Below are positions 13,564-24,600 of a DNA stretch of 64,000 nucleotides, piece after piece (positions within the stretch are counted from its first letter, which is position 1; each line of letters opens with the position of its first letter). Under the pieces are notes generated by a model, which did no database searches, was not told the origin of the DNA, and was given only the letters and a program-made list of their open reading frames with translations. The stretch spans positions 164,208-228,207 of the forward strand of contig CAJNDS010002461.1 in NCBI GenBank assembly GCA_905221605.1. Reading direction: 5' to 3'. The stretch is from Symbiodinium natans. Its lineage: Eukaryota; Sar; Dinophyceae; Suessiales; Symbiodiniaceae. Made by a program: the position numbers and the translations under genes.

Positions 13564-14365
13564 CTTGAGCCGCAGCGCTCTCCGACAAAGGTGCGCGAGC
13601 TGCAGCATGCGCAACACTGCAACACCTGGCGCAAGCCAGTGTCAATGCCGCACAACCACAGCCCACGGTCAACGGCTTGGCCGAGTGCATGATCTGATTG
13701 GACAAGTTTTGCACAGGTCTGCGCGTTGGGCAGTGCCCTTTCTGATTCTTCAACGATTAGAATGTAAAGCAAGCCCGCAGCGACGAGGGCTGTATTCCGC
13801 TCATGATGTAATGAGCGCAGTCTGGTGACAAGTGAGGTGCTCGAGATTGTTCGAGCACACAGCCTTGACACCCAGTGCAAAGCTTCAGATTGCTCCACCC
13901 CACACGTCAGCGCAGCCAACTGCTCAGCTGAGTGCGCAACGTCTCCAAGCTCCAGCCCCCAACTGGGGCTGGGGTACAACGCAACAAAGAAAATGGGGCC
14001 TTTAGCTCATGATCTGATGATCTGATGGGAGACGTTCCTGTGTCAGGTGCTCAAGCACACAAACAAAGGGGAACAAATCTGAAGCTGACACCGAGGACCT
14101 TGGGTTCTGAGTCGTTCCAGTTCGAAATTCAAAATCATCCCCCAAAAAAAAGACCACGCTCAACGCTGCAAGTTTGTCCTGCCGGCTTTGAAAACACAGC
14201 CACCAAAGGCTCAGAGCCAGACGGCTCAACAGGACAGCAAGCGCCTCTGCCGCGCTGTACAGCCCCCAGCCCAACGACCAGCGGCCTAGCGGCCTAGCGG
14301 CCTAGCGCTTGTGGCATGGAACCCGATGGATGCCTAGGTGTTCGGCTTGAACCGCTTTTCGCGGC

Positions 14366-15895
14366 TCAGCGCATCACGCAGCACTCCATCTCCCCAGCCA
14401 GCTTCGCATCAATGGTTTTTGCATAGTCGTAGGTTGACCTGAAAAGCACATATGAGGATCCCTCAAAGCTGAAGTCGTGAAGCAGGTAAGTGAGCCAAAG
14501 CTTGTCCGAGCACATGACGACTGTCGACCGGATGAGTTCAAGGTCTGAGTGGAATTCTGGATTGACACAGACCATGTCATGTGCGCTCTGGAGCGTCACC
14601 AAGCTAAAGTGGTCCAACGGATGCACCACAGTCGCCAAGAAGAGCGCCTCGCCATCGATGCCCGGGAAATCTGCTTGGTACTGGCTGAATCTGCTCAGGA
14701 AAAACCTGCGGACCTTCACGACAAATCTCACGAAGCGGCTGTGGTCACTCAACAACGACACCTTGTCGTGCGGTGGCACATGCTGGCGCATTCCACAGCT
14801 GACCATGGCCTTGAAAGTCTCTCCACTTACTTGGCCCATCCCAAGTGAACAGACGAAGTCACACCAATGTGCGAAGGCATTCATACCATAGTAGTTGAAA
14901 AGGATGGTGGCTATGGAACTGCGTCTGGTTTCTTTGTTCGGGCTTTCTGGCGTGGTGGACCAGTTCGCAAAGGCGTGAAGCATAGGGTGAATCATGAAAG
15001 AACAAGCAATGTTCAGCAAGACCATGGCCTCGTCTGGACGAAGCCTGTCGTCACCATAGGTAGCAGTCACCAGCCGTCTCTTCCTGAGGTCTACCTTTAC
15101 CTCCAAGCTCTTCTGCTCCATTCTTCCTGGCTCAACCAGATGGGGAACTGCTGGGATCCGGAACGTAGCAGTAGCACCTGTAGCACCTGTAGCACCCTTG
15201 CATCCATCAATGCTTCGGAGCTCTTGCAAGTAGATTGCCAAACTTGTCTGCAAAAGTAGTTCCGCACATGTTCGGCGAGGATCCCTCACAGTGCGGGGCC
15301 AGCCTAAGCGGTGGAGCAAGTGCCACACTCCAAAGCGCAGCGCCCCAGGCGTGTCCTTGGCACCGAAGATCATGTTGGCCCACGCTCCCAATCCGACATA
15401 GATCCGACCCCATAAGAAGGACTCAAAGGACAGCCGGACGTGGTCCAAGTCGAGGTGGGTCGCCACGTCATCGTCCAAGGTGCCTTGAAGGCCTGGAAGC
15501 TGCTTACTTGCAGAGCCCCGCCGACGTGGCCTCGAGCCATCAGAGGTGCAAGTGGAAAGCGAGGAGGTTGAGATGCCAAGCCCCAACTCTGACCAAGCTT
15601 GGTGGAGATCTGGGCGGCGCTGGTTGGATGGACTGCCGATCTTGCCGCAGTCCAGGCGGGACTCAAAGGAAGCGAGATCTGGGCGGCGCTTGTTGGATGG
15701 ACTGCCATGCTTACCGCGGTCCAGGCGGTGCTCAAAGGAAGCCTTCCAACACCACAGAGCATCCCACGTGTACCATCCCAGGAATGCCGCCCAGCAACGC
15801 ATCAGCCCCAATAGTGGCCAGTATGCCGACTGTTCGGCGACATACCAAGCTGCCAAGTTCAGCGTGTAGAAAGCGAACAGAGCAGCCCACTCCAT
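14366..15895 (-). CDS. Intronless 509-residue protein of unknown family, copy 1
   Basis: Function unknown; I recognise no catalytic motif. The start chosen is the ATG at 15895, because both copies share the frame from there and it is preceded by TTCCTCCGCAG|AA, a good acceptor for spliced-leader addition; upstream in-frame Met codons differ between copies through an indel. The N-terminus (residues 1-55) is hydrophobic and Trp/Tyr-rich, possibly two membrane segments. Residues about 56-100 contain two copies of a 22-residue repeat (SRLDCGKIGSPSNQRRPDL type). A short GATGATGATAT run follows near residue 235. The C-terminal half has conserved-looking His patches (MIHPMLHAFANW, VVHPLDHF). Single-exon structure suggests a retro-copied gene. 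A long plus-strand frame over the same DNA is a shadow. Confidence 0.75.
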   Translation of the reverse strand: MEWAALFAFYTLNLAAWYVAEQSAYWPLLGLMRCWAAFLGWYTWDALWCWKASFEHRLDRGKHGSPSNKRRPDLASFESRLDCGKIGSPSNQRRPDLHQAWSELGLGISTSSLSTCTSDGSRPRRRGSASKQLPGLQGTLDDDVATHLDLDHVRLSFESFLWGRIYVGLGAWANMIFGAKDTPGALRFGVWHLLHRLGWPRTVRDPRRTCAELLLQTSLAIYLQELRSIDGCKGATGATGATATFRIPAVPHLVEPGRMEQKSLEVKVDLRKRRLVTATYGDDRLRPDEAMVLLNIACSFMIHPMLHAFANWSTTPESPNKETRRSSIATILFNYYGMNAFAHWCDFVCSLGMGQVSGETFKAMVSCGMRQHVPPHDKVSLLSDHSRFVRFVVKVRRFFLSRFSQYQADFPGIDGEALFLATVVHPLDHFSLVTLQSAHDMVCVNPEFHSDLELIRSTVVMCSDKLWLTYLLHDFSFEGSSYVLFRSTYDYAKTIDAKLAGEMECCVMR

Positions 15896-16255
15896 TTCTG
15901 CGGAGGAACCGGGCAAGGTGAGGATGCTGCTTTTCAAGCCCAAAAAAGACTGCAACAGCACATGAGGAAGCACTGGTCCGATGCAAGTTGATGCAAATTG
16001 GCTTCGTTTTCCCCGTGGCTCTTGGTCTACCCGGTGTCAGTCCGCAGTCTCCCGCGGCCGATTCTCCAAGCAGAGGGGCTGTGGGCGCTCCAGTTGTGGG
16101 GAGGGGGGGTTCGCGCAGTTCGCTCTAGGCTTTCTTAAGCTGAGGAGCAAGAAAATCGGCAGCACAAACCCTTCGCAATGTTGTTGCGCAGCGAATGCCA
16201 TCGTCTCCCCAACGAGGATGCTTGAATTCTGGGTCGAGGTGAGGCTTGTAGCACC

Positions 16256-16474
16256 ATGCCAACTGATCCACCTGTCAAGCTAGCATATGACAGTTGTGCT
16301 GTCATGCCAAGTCCAGGGGAAGACATGGATCCACTTCTACAACGAGCTACGCAGGCCCTGTCAGCAGCGCATTCTGCACAGCCGGACAGACAGAGCACAG
16401 ATTTCCTTTCAGACGATCCCCAACCTTTCAGTGCAACAAGCTACTTGACCAGGCAGAACAGATCCGTGCAGTAG
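16256..16474 (+). CDS. Possible 72-residue plus-strand ORF, copy 1
   Basis: An open frame starting MPTDPPVKLAYDSC and ending in TAG, rich in Asp, Gln, Ser and Pro, with amino-acid usage that looks coding (DPLLQRATQALSAAHSAQPD). It is intact in both copies of segment A, but since the copies are nearly identical this is weak evidence. It could be an exon of a larger plus-strand gene or a shadow. Confidence 0.3.
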   Translation: MPTDPPVKLAYDSCAVMPSPGEDMDPLLQRATQALSAAHSAQPDRQSTDFLSDDPQPFSATSYLTRQNRSVQ

Positions 16475-16660
16475 GAGTTACGAGTCTGTAGAGTCACAAG
16501 CTGATGTGCCAACCCACTGTCGACTGTCTGCCACCAGGTCCACGCTGACCACCCGAACCAATAAACTCCTACGCATGCTCTTCTATGCCATGTCAATGCT
16601 TGCTACGTGTCAGTGCACTCACCCAGCCATGCACCGCGGCACTGTGCAGCGACAAAACCT

Positions 16661-17248
16661 CCGATGACAAAGAGCGAGCAAAAGAAACATGAGAGGGAGG
16701 GCAACGGAAAGAGAGAGCAAAGGTAGTTACAGAGAGAGAGATATATAGAGAGAGAGAGAGAGCGAGAGAGTGAGTGAGAGATAGAGAGGCGCTGGTGGGA
16801 AGCTTAGGGGTCGAAAGCGCTACGATTCGGAGACCGTGGTTTCTGAATCTGGGATGCATGTTTTCTGTGTCGGAATTCTGGTATGAACAGGCATTTCTGC
16901 TTGCAGCACCTTGCTTGGAATTGGCTCTCCTGCAGCCATGTGGGCAGGTTGTTGTACGAGTCTCTTGAGGTCACATCCTCAGAGTGCGGAGCCATGAATG
17001 TCATGATGCGGACCATCAGCAGGCAGCTGGACAGACACCAAGCACACAACAAGCATCGCATCCCGTAAGAACCGTAAGAACCGTGCGTACAGAATCAGCG
17101 CGCCCACTGCTCCACGGTAGTACCTGTACACCAAGGGTGAGGTGGACGTGTGGACGACGTTCGCACAGATGAGGGCTTCGACACCAGAAGAAGCACCCTT
17201 TTGTTGCGAGACCACGGCGACATGGCGGGTACTGGTGTGGAGCCTTGA
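16661..17248. repeat. Duplicated segment B, left copy, with GA microsatellite
   Basis: Matches 23440-24051. It starts CCGATGACAAAGAG and ends CCTTGA. Near 16730-16785 it holds a purine microsatellite (GAGAGAGATATATAGAGAGA), shorter than in the right copy. It carries a duplicated Rab exon on the minus strand. The last five bases (CTTGA) are also the first five of the right copy of segment A, so the tandem junction has 5-bp microhomology. Confidence 0.95.
17087..17123 (-). pseudogene. Orphan copy of a Rab GTPase exon (YYRGAVGALILY)
   Basis: A 37-nt exon, preceded by TTGGTGTACAG and followed by a GC donor (GCACGG), encodes YYRGAVGALILY, the Rab segment after switch II. It is identical in sequence to the functional-position exon at 23890-23926. 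Here the following Rab exons are missing because the 3.1-kb block that carries them is absent from this copy. It is most likely a dead by-product of the tandem duplication. Confidence 0.75.
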
Positions 17249-18049
17249 GCCGCAGCGCTCTCCGACAAAGAAAGGTGCGCGAGCTGCAGCATGCGCAACA
17301 CTGCAACACCTGGCGCAAGCCAGTGTCAATGCCGCACAACCACAGCCCACGGTCAACGGCTTGGCCGAGTGCATGATCTGATTGGACAAGTTTTGCACAG
17401 GTCTGCGCGTTGGGCAGTGCCCTTTCTGATTCTTCAACGATTAGAATGTAAAGCAAGCCCGCAGCGACGAGGGCTGTATTCCGCTCATGATGTAATGAGC
17501 GCAGTCTGGTGACAAGTGAGGTGCTCGAGATTGTTCGAGCACACAGCCTTGACACCCAGTGCAAAGCTTCAGATTGCTCCACCCCACACGTCAGCGCAGC
17601 CAACTGCTCAGCTGAGTGCGCAACGTCTCCAAGCTCCAGCCCCCAACTGGGGCTGGGGTACAACGCAACAAAGAAAATGGGGCCTTTAGCTCATGATCTG
17701 ATGATCTGATGGGAGACGTTCCTGTGTCAGGTGCTCAAGCACACAAACAAAGGGGAACAAATCTGAAGCTGACACCGAGGACCTTGGGTTCTGAGTCGTT
17801 CCAGTTCGAAATTCAAAATCATCCCCCAAAAAAAAGACCACGCTCAACGCTGCAAGTTTGTCCTGCCGGCTTTGAAAACACAGCCACCAAAGGCTCAGAG
17901 CCAGACGGCTCAACAGGACAGCAAGCGCCTCTGCCGCGCTGTACAGCCCCCAGCCCAACGACCAGCGGCCTAGCGGCCTAGCGGCCTAGCGCTTGTGGCA
18001 TGGAACCCGATGGATGCCTAGGTGTTCGGCTTGAACCGCTTTTCGCGGC

Positions 18050-19579
18050 TCAGCGCATCACGCAGCACTCCATCTCCCCAGCCAGCTTCGCATCAATGGT
18101 TTTTGCATAGTCGTAGGTTGACCTGAAAAGCACATGTGAGGATCCCTCAAAGCTGAAGTCGTGAAGCAGGTAAGTGAGCCAAAGCTTGTCCGAGCACATG
18201 ACGACTGTCGACCGGATGAGTTCAAGGTCTGAGTGGAATTCTGGATTGACACAGACCATGTCATGTGCGCTCTGGAGCGTCACCAAGCTAAAGTGGTCCA
18301 ACGGATGCACCACAGTCGCCAAGAAGAGCGCCTCGCCATCGATGCCCGGGAAATCTGCTTGGTACTGGCTGAATCTGCTCAGGAAAAACCTGCGGACCTT
18401 CACGACAAATCTCACGAAGCGGCTGTGGTCACTCAACAACGACACCTTGTCGTGCGGTGGCACATGCTGGCGCATTCCACAGCTGACCATGGCCTTGAAA
18501 GTCTCTCCACTTACTTGGCCCATCCCAAGTGAACAGACGAAGTCACACCAATGTGCGAAGGCATTCATACCATAGTAGTTGAAAAGGATGGTGGCTATGG
18601 AACTGCGTCTGGTTTCTTTGTTCGGGCTTTCTGGCGTGGTGGACCAGTTCGCAAAGGCGTGAAGCATAGGGTGAATCATGAAAGAACAAGCAATGTTCAG
18701 CAAGACCATGGCCTCGTCTGGACGAAGCCTGTCGTCACCATAGGTAGCAGTCACCAGCCGTCTCTTCCTGAGGTCTACCTTTACCTCCAAGCTCTTCTGC
18801 TCCATTCTTCCTGGCTCAACCAGATGGGGAACTGCTGGGATCCGGAACGTAGCAGTAGCACCTGTAGCACCTGTAGCACCCTTGCATCCATCAATGCTTC
18901 GGAGCTCTTGCAAGTAGATTGCCAAACTTGTCTGCAAAAGTAGTTCCGCACATGTTCGGCGAGGATCCCTCACAGTGCGGGGCCAGCCTAAGCGGTGGAG
19001 CAAGTGCCACACTCCAAAGCGCAGCGCCCCAGGCGTGTCCTTGGCACCGAAGATCATGTTGGCCCACGCTCCCAATCCGACATAGATCCGACCCCATAAG
19101 AAGGACTCAAAGGACAGCCGGACGTGGTCCAAGTCGAGGTGGGTCGCCACGTCATCGTCCAAGGTGCCTTGAAGGCCTGGAAGCTGCTTACTTGCAGAGC
19201 CCCGCCGACGTGGCCTCGAGCCATCAGAGGTGCAAGTGGAAAGCGAGGAGGTTGAGATGCCAAGCCCCAACTCTGACCAAGCTTGGTGGAGATCTGGGCG
19301 GCGCTGGTTGGATGGACTGCCGATCTTGCCGCAGTCCAGGCGGGACTCAAAGGAAGCGAGATCTGGGCGGCGCTTGTTGGATGGACTGCCATGCTTACCG
19401 CGGTCCAGGCGGTGCTCAAAGGAAGCCTTCCAACACCACAGAGCATCCCACGTGTACCATCCCAGGAATGCCGCCCAGCAACGCATCAGCCCCAATAGTG
19501 GCCAGTATGCCGACTGTTCGGCGACATACCAAGCTGCCAAGTTCAGCGTGTAGAAAGCGAACAGAGCAGCCCACTCCAT
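18050..19579 (-). CDS. Intronless 509-residue protein of unknown family, copy 2
   Basis: Same protein as the gene at 14366-15895, with one residue difference that I can see (Tyr to His in the GSSYVLF segment near the C-terminus). The start is the equivalent ATG behind TTCCTCCGCAG|AA. The upstream in-frame extension differs from copy 1 because of a 2-base indel, which supports the internal start. It lies on the same strand as, and downstream of, the Rab gene, so both could be read from one unidirectional transcript. Function unknown. Confidence 0.75.
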   Translation of the reverse strand: MEWAALFAFYTLNLAAWYVAEQSAYWPLLGLMRCWAAFLGWYTWDALWCWKASFEHRLDRGKHGSPSNKRRPDLASFESRLDCGKIGSPSNQRRPDLHQAWSELGLGISTSSLSTCTSDGSRPRRRGSASKQLPGLQGTLDDDVATHLDLDHVRLSFESFLWGRIYVGLGAWANMIFGAKDTPGALRFGVWHLLHRLGWPRTVRDPRRTCAELLLQTSLAIYLQELRSIDGCKGATGATGATATFRIPAVPHLVEPGRMEQKSLEVKVDLRKRRLVTATYGDDRLRPDEAMVLLNIACSFMIHPMLHAFANWSTTPESPNKETRRSSIATILFNYYGMNAFAHWCDFVCSLGMGQVSGETFKAMVSCGMRQHVPPHDKVSLLSDHSRFVRFVVKVRRFFLSRFSQYQADFPGIDGEALFLATVVHPLDHFSLVTLQSAHDMVCVNPEFHSDLELIRSTVVMCSDKLWLTYLLHDFSFEGSSHVLFRSTYDYAKTIDAKLAGEMECCVMR

Positions 19580-19938
19580 TTCTGCGGAGGAACCGGGCAA
19601 GGTGAGGATGCTGCTTTTCAAGCCCAAAAGACTGCAACAGCACATGAGGAAGCACTGGTCCGATGCAAGCTGATGCAAATTGGCTTCGTTTTCCCCGTGG
19701 CTCTTGGTCTACCCGGCGTCAGTCCGCAGTCTCCCGCGGCCGATTCTCCAAGCAGAGGGGCTGTGGGCGCTCCAGTTGTGGGGAGGGGGGGTTCGCGCAG
19801 TTCGCTCTAGGCTTTCTTAAGCTGAGGAGCAAGAAAATCGGCAGCACAAACCCTTCGCAATGTTGTTGCGCAGCGAATGCCATCGTCTCCCCAACGAGGA
19901 TGCTTGAATGACTGGGTCGAGGTGAGGCTTGTAGCACC

Positions 19939-20157
19939 ATGCCAACTGATCCACCTGTCAAGCTAGCATATGACAGTTGTGCTGTCATGCCAAGTCCAGG
20001 GGAAGACATGGATCCACTTCTACAACGAGCTACGCAGGCCCTGTCAGCAGCGCATTCTGCACAGCCGGACAGACAGAGCACAGATTTCCTTTCAGACGAT
20101 CCCCAACCTTTCAGTGCAACAAGCTACTTGACCAGGCAGAACAGATCCGTGCAGTAG
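19939..20157 (+). CDS. Possible 72-residue plus-strand ORF, copy 2
   Basis: Identical protein to the ORF at 16256-16474. After it, a different frame remains open to 20456 (TNKLLRMLFYAMSMLATC). Whether either is expressed is unknown. Confidence 0.3.
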   Translation: MPTDPPVKLAYDSCAVMPSPGEDMDPLLQRATQALSAAHSAQPDRQSTDFLSDDPQPFSATSYLTRQNRSVQ

Positions 20158-20947
20158 GAGTTACGAAGTCTGTAGAGTCACAAGCTGATGTGCCAACCCA
20201 CTGTCGACTGTCTGCCACCAGGTCCACGCTGACCACCCGAACCAATAAACTCCTACGCATGCTCTTCTATGCCATGTCAATGCTTGCTACGTGTCAGTGC
20301 ACTCACCCAGCCATGCACCGCGGCACTGTGCAGCGACAAAACCTCCCATGCGGTGACGAGCTTTCAGCACCCGCAGCCAGGGAGAGAGATGCGCTTTCCC
20401 CTGCACTCATCCCTGCACTCACCTCTGCACTTGGCAACTCGGAGAGTGGCGCTTAGCCAAGAAGAGATGCACGTTCACTCGCCTGTTTTTGGCTCTCTAG
20501 GACTCTAGCTTCTTCCAAGCAGCTCATACTCGAACTGGAAGAGTCAGCTGTTGAGCAGTGCCATCAACAAAGTCAGAACCCCGGCTCAACCACTCAACCG
20601 AATCTAACTACCGTAGACTGCCTAATGAAACTTAAACAGCTGGGGCTGGGGCCCTGCTCCCCGCGGTATTCGATCACTCCTGCACCGACGCAGGCGGCAG
20701 GCGCTCTTGGCTTGTTGTGGATGGAGCTCTGGCTAGTGTGGGTATAGGGCGTGCCCAAGTCGTTCAGCAGACGCAGGATACGCAGGATAAGCAGGCAGAG
20801 GACGGGCTCCAGCAAATGATCCAACGTGCTGCTCCCAGCCGAAGAAAGTTTATATATGAGTCCTGTCAATCGGCCGGTTGAAGTCTGCCGAGGAGGGGCC
20901 GCCCGTCCTCCAGACCACGTTTGTTGGAGACACCAATGGATGCACAC

Positions 20948-21225
20948 ACGTATACATATGTACATATAAGAAATATGTATAGATGTATATATATATACAT
21001 ATGTATAAGTATAAGTATAAGTACAAGTACAAGTACAAGTATAAGTATAATAAGTATAAGTATATGTATATGTGTATGTCTATGTCTATGTCTATGTATA
21101 TGTCTATGCATATGCATATGTATATGTATATGTATATGTACATGTATATGTATGTGTATGTGTATATACATACATATATATTTGTATATCCTCTCTCTCT
21201 CTCTCTTGCTTGCTTGCTTCCTTGC
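20948..21225. repeat. Compound microsatellite (TATATG, TATAAG, CT, TTGC)
   Basis: Consecutive tracts of GTATAA, GTACAA, TATGTA/TATGTC, then (CT)n and (TTGC)n. Frames through it give meaningless Tyr/Ile/His or Met/Tyr repeats. Confidence 0.95.
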
Positions 21226-21637
21226 AGCGCATATGACCCTCCCCAAGGAGGGCCGCCCCATTGTCTCTGTCGCTCTCTCTGTCTCTGTACATAACCGATG
21301 CTTTAATATGGCGCCCTGTGTCAAAGGAGTTCAGCGACCTTTTCTCGAACATGGTGATGGAATCCTCCTTAAACCCTTCAGTACTGGTTCGCAGTGGAGT
21401 TCCTGTCGTTTCCCCCTACGCAAGGCCCAAACTCGAAGACAATAAAAAGGGAGGCCCTCTCGGCGCCTCGACTCGGAGATGTCGCAGATCCCCTCCTCCA
21501 CCTTACAGCAAGGCCCAGCAAGGCTTCAGGACACCTGAAGCTGTCGGGACCGCGTGTCCAAGGTCCACAGACACAGCCCACAGCCCGCTGAACAGATTCA
21601 TCTCCCCCCACCCACAGCTTTGTGCTTGAGACGGCGC

Positions 21638-24600
21638 CTTGTTCAGGATCCGCTGGGCAAGGGTGTGAAAGACGTCCTTGCCAGCGCTCATGTCTACGAC
21701 GATTGCTGGCCGATGAACCCGAAACTGCCTTCTGGTCCACAGCAAGTTGATGGCTAAAGGATTCTGAAGGGCATGCGTGCCACGCTCCGCCATCTCTTTA
21801 AAAGGCAGTTTCCAAAAAGAAACAGCTTGCAGCCCTGCAGGATTGCAGCCCGCAGGACCTGCGAAGGTTGCGGTCGAAAACATCGGCATCAGCTACAGTT
21901 GGCCTCACCCTCCGTGCCGACACTGCTTTTCAACTTGTGATTTGCCCAACGATTTTCGATCGGGGTCAGTGCCAAAAGCCCTCTAAGAAGCTTCATCGCC
22001 ATTGCTCCTCACTGCCCAACCACAGGGGCTGTGCAGGGGCTGTGCAGGGGCTGTGCAGGGGCTGAGCACATGCAGGGCATGGTTGGCATTGTGTGGGTGG
22101 AATTTGTCTCTTGCCACGCAGGCTCTCCTTAAGTATGTGACTAAGTCTGGCCCCAAACGAAGTCACAGGTGAAAGAAATGTAACCTCGCCAGTTCTGGCT
22201 AGCTGAAGCATGAGAAGGACTTTCCAGAAAGCGAAGAGTTCGACAGAGGCTGTCGTTTACAAACAGCATACATAACCTGAAGGCAAATAGGGCAGCTTTC
22301 ACGCGCCTGCACATTCTCCCCCGTGAGAGCGCTGGTTTCAAGGAACAAGATATCCTGCTTGCATCCGCAGACACATGCATCAGCAAAACATTTTTCCCAA
22401 CACAGGAACATCATACTGCCATATACTGCCTATAGCTTGCAGCCATACCTCGCTAGACCTGGAACTGTTGAACTTTTCCTCCGCCTCCCCACTGTGCACC
22501 ATTGCTCCGACGGAGCGTCCCTGCCTGTTCCTGCGCGAAGCGGCTAGCCTCCAGGAAAGACACCTGTTCCATGCAGGCAACTGTTGCAGTACACGTCATG
22601 TTCCACCCTCTTGAGGCACAGCCCCCCATACCTTCTAAGCTCGCGTCGGCCGGAGGCCTCTCTCCTTCCCCCCTCCCCCCCTTTAGACTTTAGGGTTACC
22701 CGAGCCGCAATCCCATGCTGCGGGGGTTTCTAGGACAGCGCCAAAACACACACAAGCCCCCCTTTCCAAATTTCTTGTAACATCCGCTCATTTCCCCCTG
22801 GTCCACCCCGGGACCATCCTGGCCAAGCCTGTCAACTTCCGGGGCCCTCCTACCAGCTGCAGCCCGCATTGGGATGCATTGGGCCTGTGTTGACAACAAA
22901 GCTTCCAGACGAACGCAGGGTTCAGTGTTCAGTAGCATGTTGAAGACCCCCCCTCGTTGCATCAGCGACTTCTGGGTGTGCAACAGTGGGCTTGACCGTG
23001 CTGCGACAGTGGCCTGGCGTTCCTCCTTGAGGTCGCGCTTGTTCCCCACCTGAACTCAAATCGACAGCAGGCATCTGCATTTCCGTGCCGTGTCCCATTC
23101 CGGCACTTCCCAAGCTCCATTCCCAGGAGAGAGGCTTAAACCCTATACCCAACGACCGTACAACCCTAAACCCTAAACAAATTACAAGGGGGCCGATAAA
23201 AAACAGCAACCTCAAACCCAAAAGAGCCCAAAAGCCTGAAAACATCCTAAAACCATCGAAACCATCGAAACCCTGAGCATCCCTGAACCGCCCCCGGAGC
23301 TGCGGGGGAAGTGGGGTGCACTTGGACGGTGCACAGTATACGTAGTATATCGTAGTATACGAGATTCGTTCTGAACTCTGCAACCATGCCACTGCTATGA
23401 TGGAGATGTCCTTCCACGCTTGCTCGCGTGCATCCTCGCCCGATGACAAAGAGGGAGCAAAAGAAACATGAGAGGGAGGGCAACGGAAAGAGAGAGCAAA
23501 GGTAGTTACAGAGAGAGAGATATATATATATATACATATATATAGAGAGAGAGAGAGAGAGAGAGCGAGAGAGCGAGTGAGAGAGAGAGAGGCGCTGGTC
23601 GGAAGCTTAGGGGTCGAAAGCGCTACGATTCGGAGACCGTGGCTTCTGAATCTGGGATGCATGTTTTCTGTGTCGGAATTCTGGTATGAACAGGCATTTC
23701 TGTTTGCAGCACCTTGCTTGGAATTGGCTCTCCTGCAGCCATGTGGGCAGGTTGTTGTACGAGTCTCTTGAGGTCACATCCTCAGAGTGCGGAGCCATGA
23801 ATGTCATGATGCGGACCATCAGCAGGCAGCTGGACAGACACCAAGCACACAACAAGCATCGCATCCCGTAAGAACCGTAAGAACCGTGCGTACAGAATCA
23901 GCGCGCCCACTGCTCCACGGTAGTACCTGTACACCAAGGATGAGGTGGACGTGTGGACGACGTTCGCACAGATGAGGGCTTCGACACCAGAAGAAGCACC
24001 CTTTTGTGGCGAGACCACGACGACATGGCGGGTACTGGTGTGGAGCCTTGAAGCCTCACCCTTCGCAGGATTGCCGCAGCTCCACAGACAGTTCCGATTT
24101 TGAGGGAGGCATTAGGAATTCACGGGATAATCCATCATCGTTCGTCCCCCGATGCAGTTGATAGGCGAGCCTCGAAATCGGATTCCGCACTACTGTTCAA
24201 GCACCTCGTTACAAAGTGCTTGAGTTTGAAAGTCTGTTCAAAGTTGCCTAACATCAACCGTTAATATGGATTGCTACAGCATGGACCTCTGTGGCCATGC
24301 TCAACGGGGGCACGAGTCGCCATATTCACCGTTGTATGCACTTTCAGCGAGCTGGGCGGGGCAATCGGCTTCATGGAAGATACCAACCAAAGCAACAACG
24401 CCGGTAATGTCCAGCGTTTCCAAGTTGCCCACAATGCCCTCTCCATTGCCGAAGGGGTAGGACGGGTCGTTCATCCAGTCCATGTCCGTGGCATGCTCGC
24501 TAAAAGCTGTGTTTATGGCTGTGGTGCAGGCGTGCTGCGCCAAAGCCATCTTGAAGGCGTCCTTCAGCTGCTGCTTCACCTCCATCTTCACCAGCGTCTT

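Larger units (their letters stand above)
13564..16662. repeat. Duplicated segment A, left copy
   Basis: This 3.1-kb block recurs almost base for base at 17244-20346. The copies differ by a few substitutions and small indels: a 4-base insertion near the left edge of the right copy, two extra A in a poly-A run near 15945 of the left copy, single-base changes near 14450, 15985 and 16037, and 1-3 base indels near 16226 and 16483. It contains the 509-codon minus-strand gene. The right edge abuts segment B directly, whereas in the right copy a 3.1-kb block intervenes. Confidence 0.95.
17244..20346. repeat. Duplicated segment A, right copy
   Basis: Second copy of the block at 13564-16662. Near identity over 3.1 kb, including non-coding parts, points to recent duplication, gene conversion or an assembly artefact. 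To its right lies a block (20347-23439) that the left copy lacks. Confidence 0.95.
20347..23439. other. Block X, present only in the right duplication copy
   Basis: 3.1 kb that separates segments A and B on the right but is missing between them on the left. Breakpoints share only CC. On the minus strand it contains Rab exons coding DAREQAWKDIS, GNKRDLKEERQ, FLETSALTGENV and FHTLAQRILNK, so it is ancestral and was probably lost from the left copy rather than inserted on the right. It also holds a TATG/TATAAG microsatellite and a 12-bp repeat. Plus-strand exon-like pieces occur at 20520-20560 (LILELEESAVEQCHQQS) and 20760-20880. Confidence 0.8.

Noticed and set aside
15235-15921. 228-codon plus-strand ORF (and its copy at 18919-19605)
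   Set aside because: Lies wholly antisense to the 509-codon gene, has biased Arg/Pro/Ser shadow composition, and is preserved in both copies only because the DNA is nearly identical.
20347-23439. Block X as a transposon inserted into the right duplication copy
   Set aside because: It has no terminal repeats or target duplication and contains Rab exons that belong to the flanking gene, so deletion from the left copy explains the data better.
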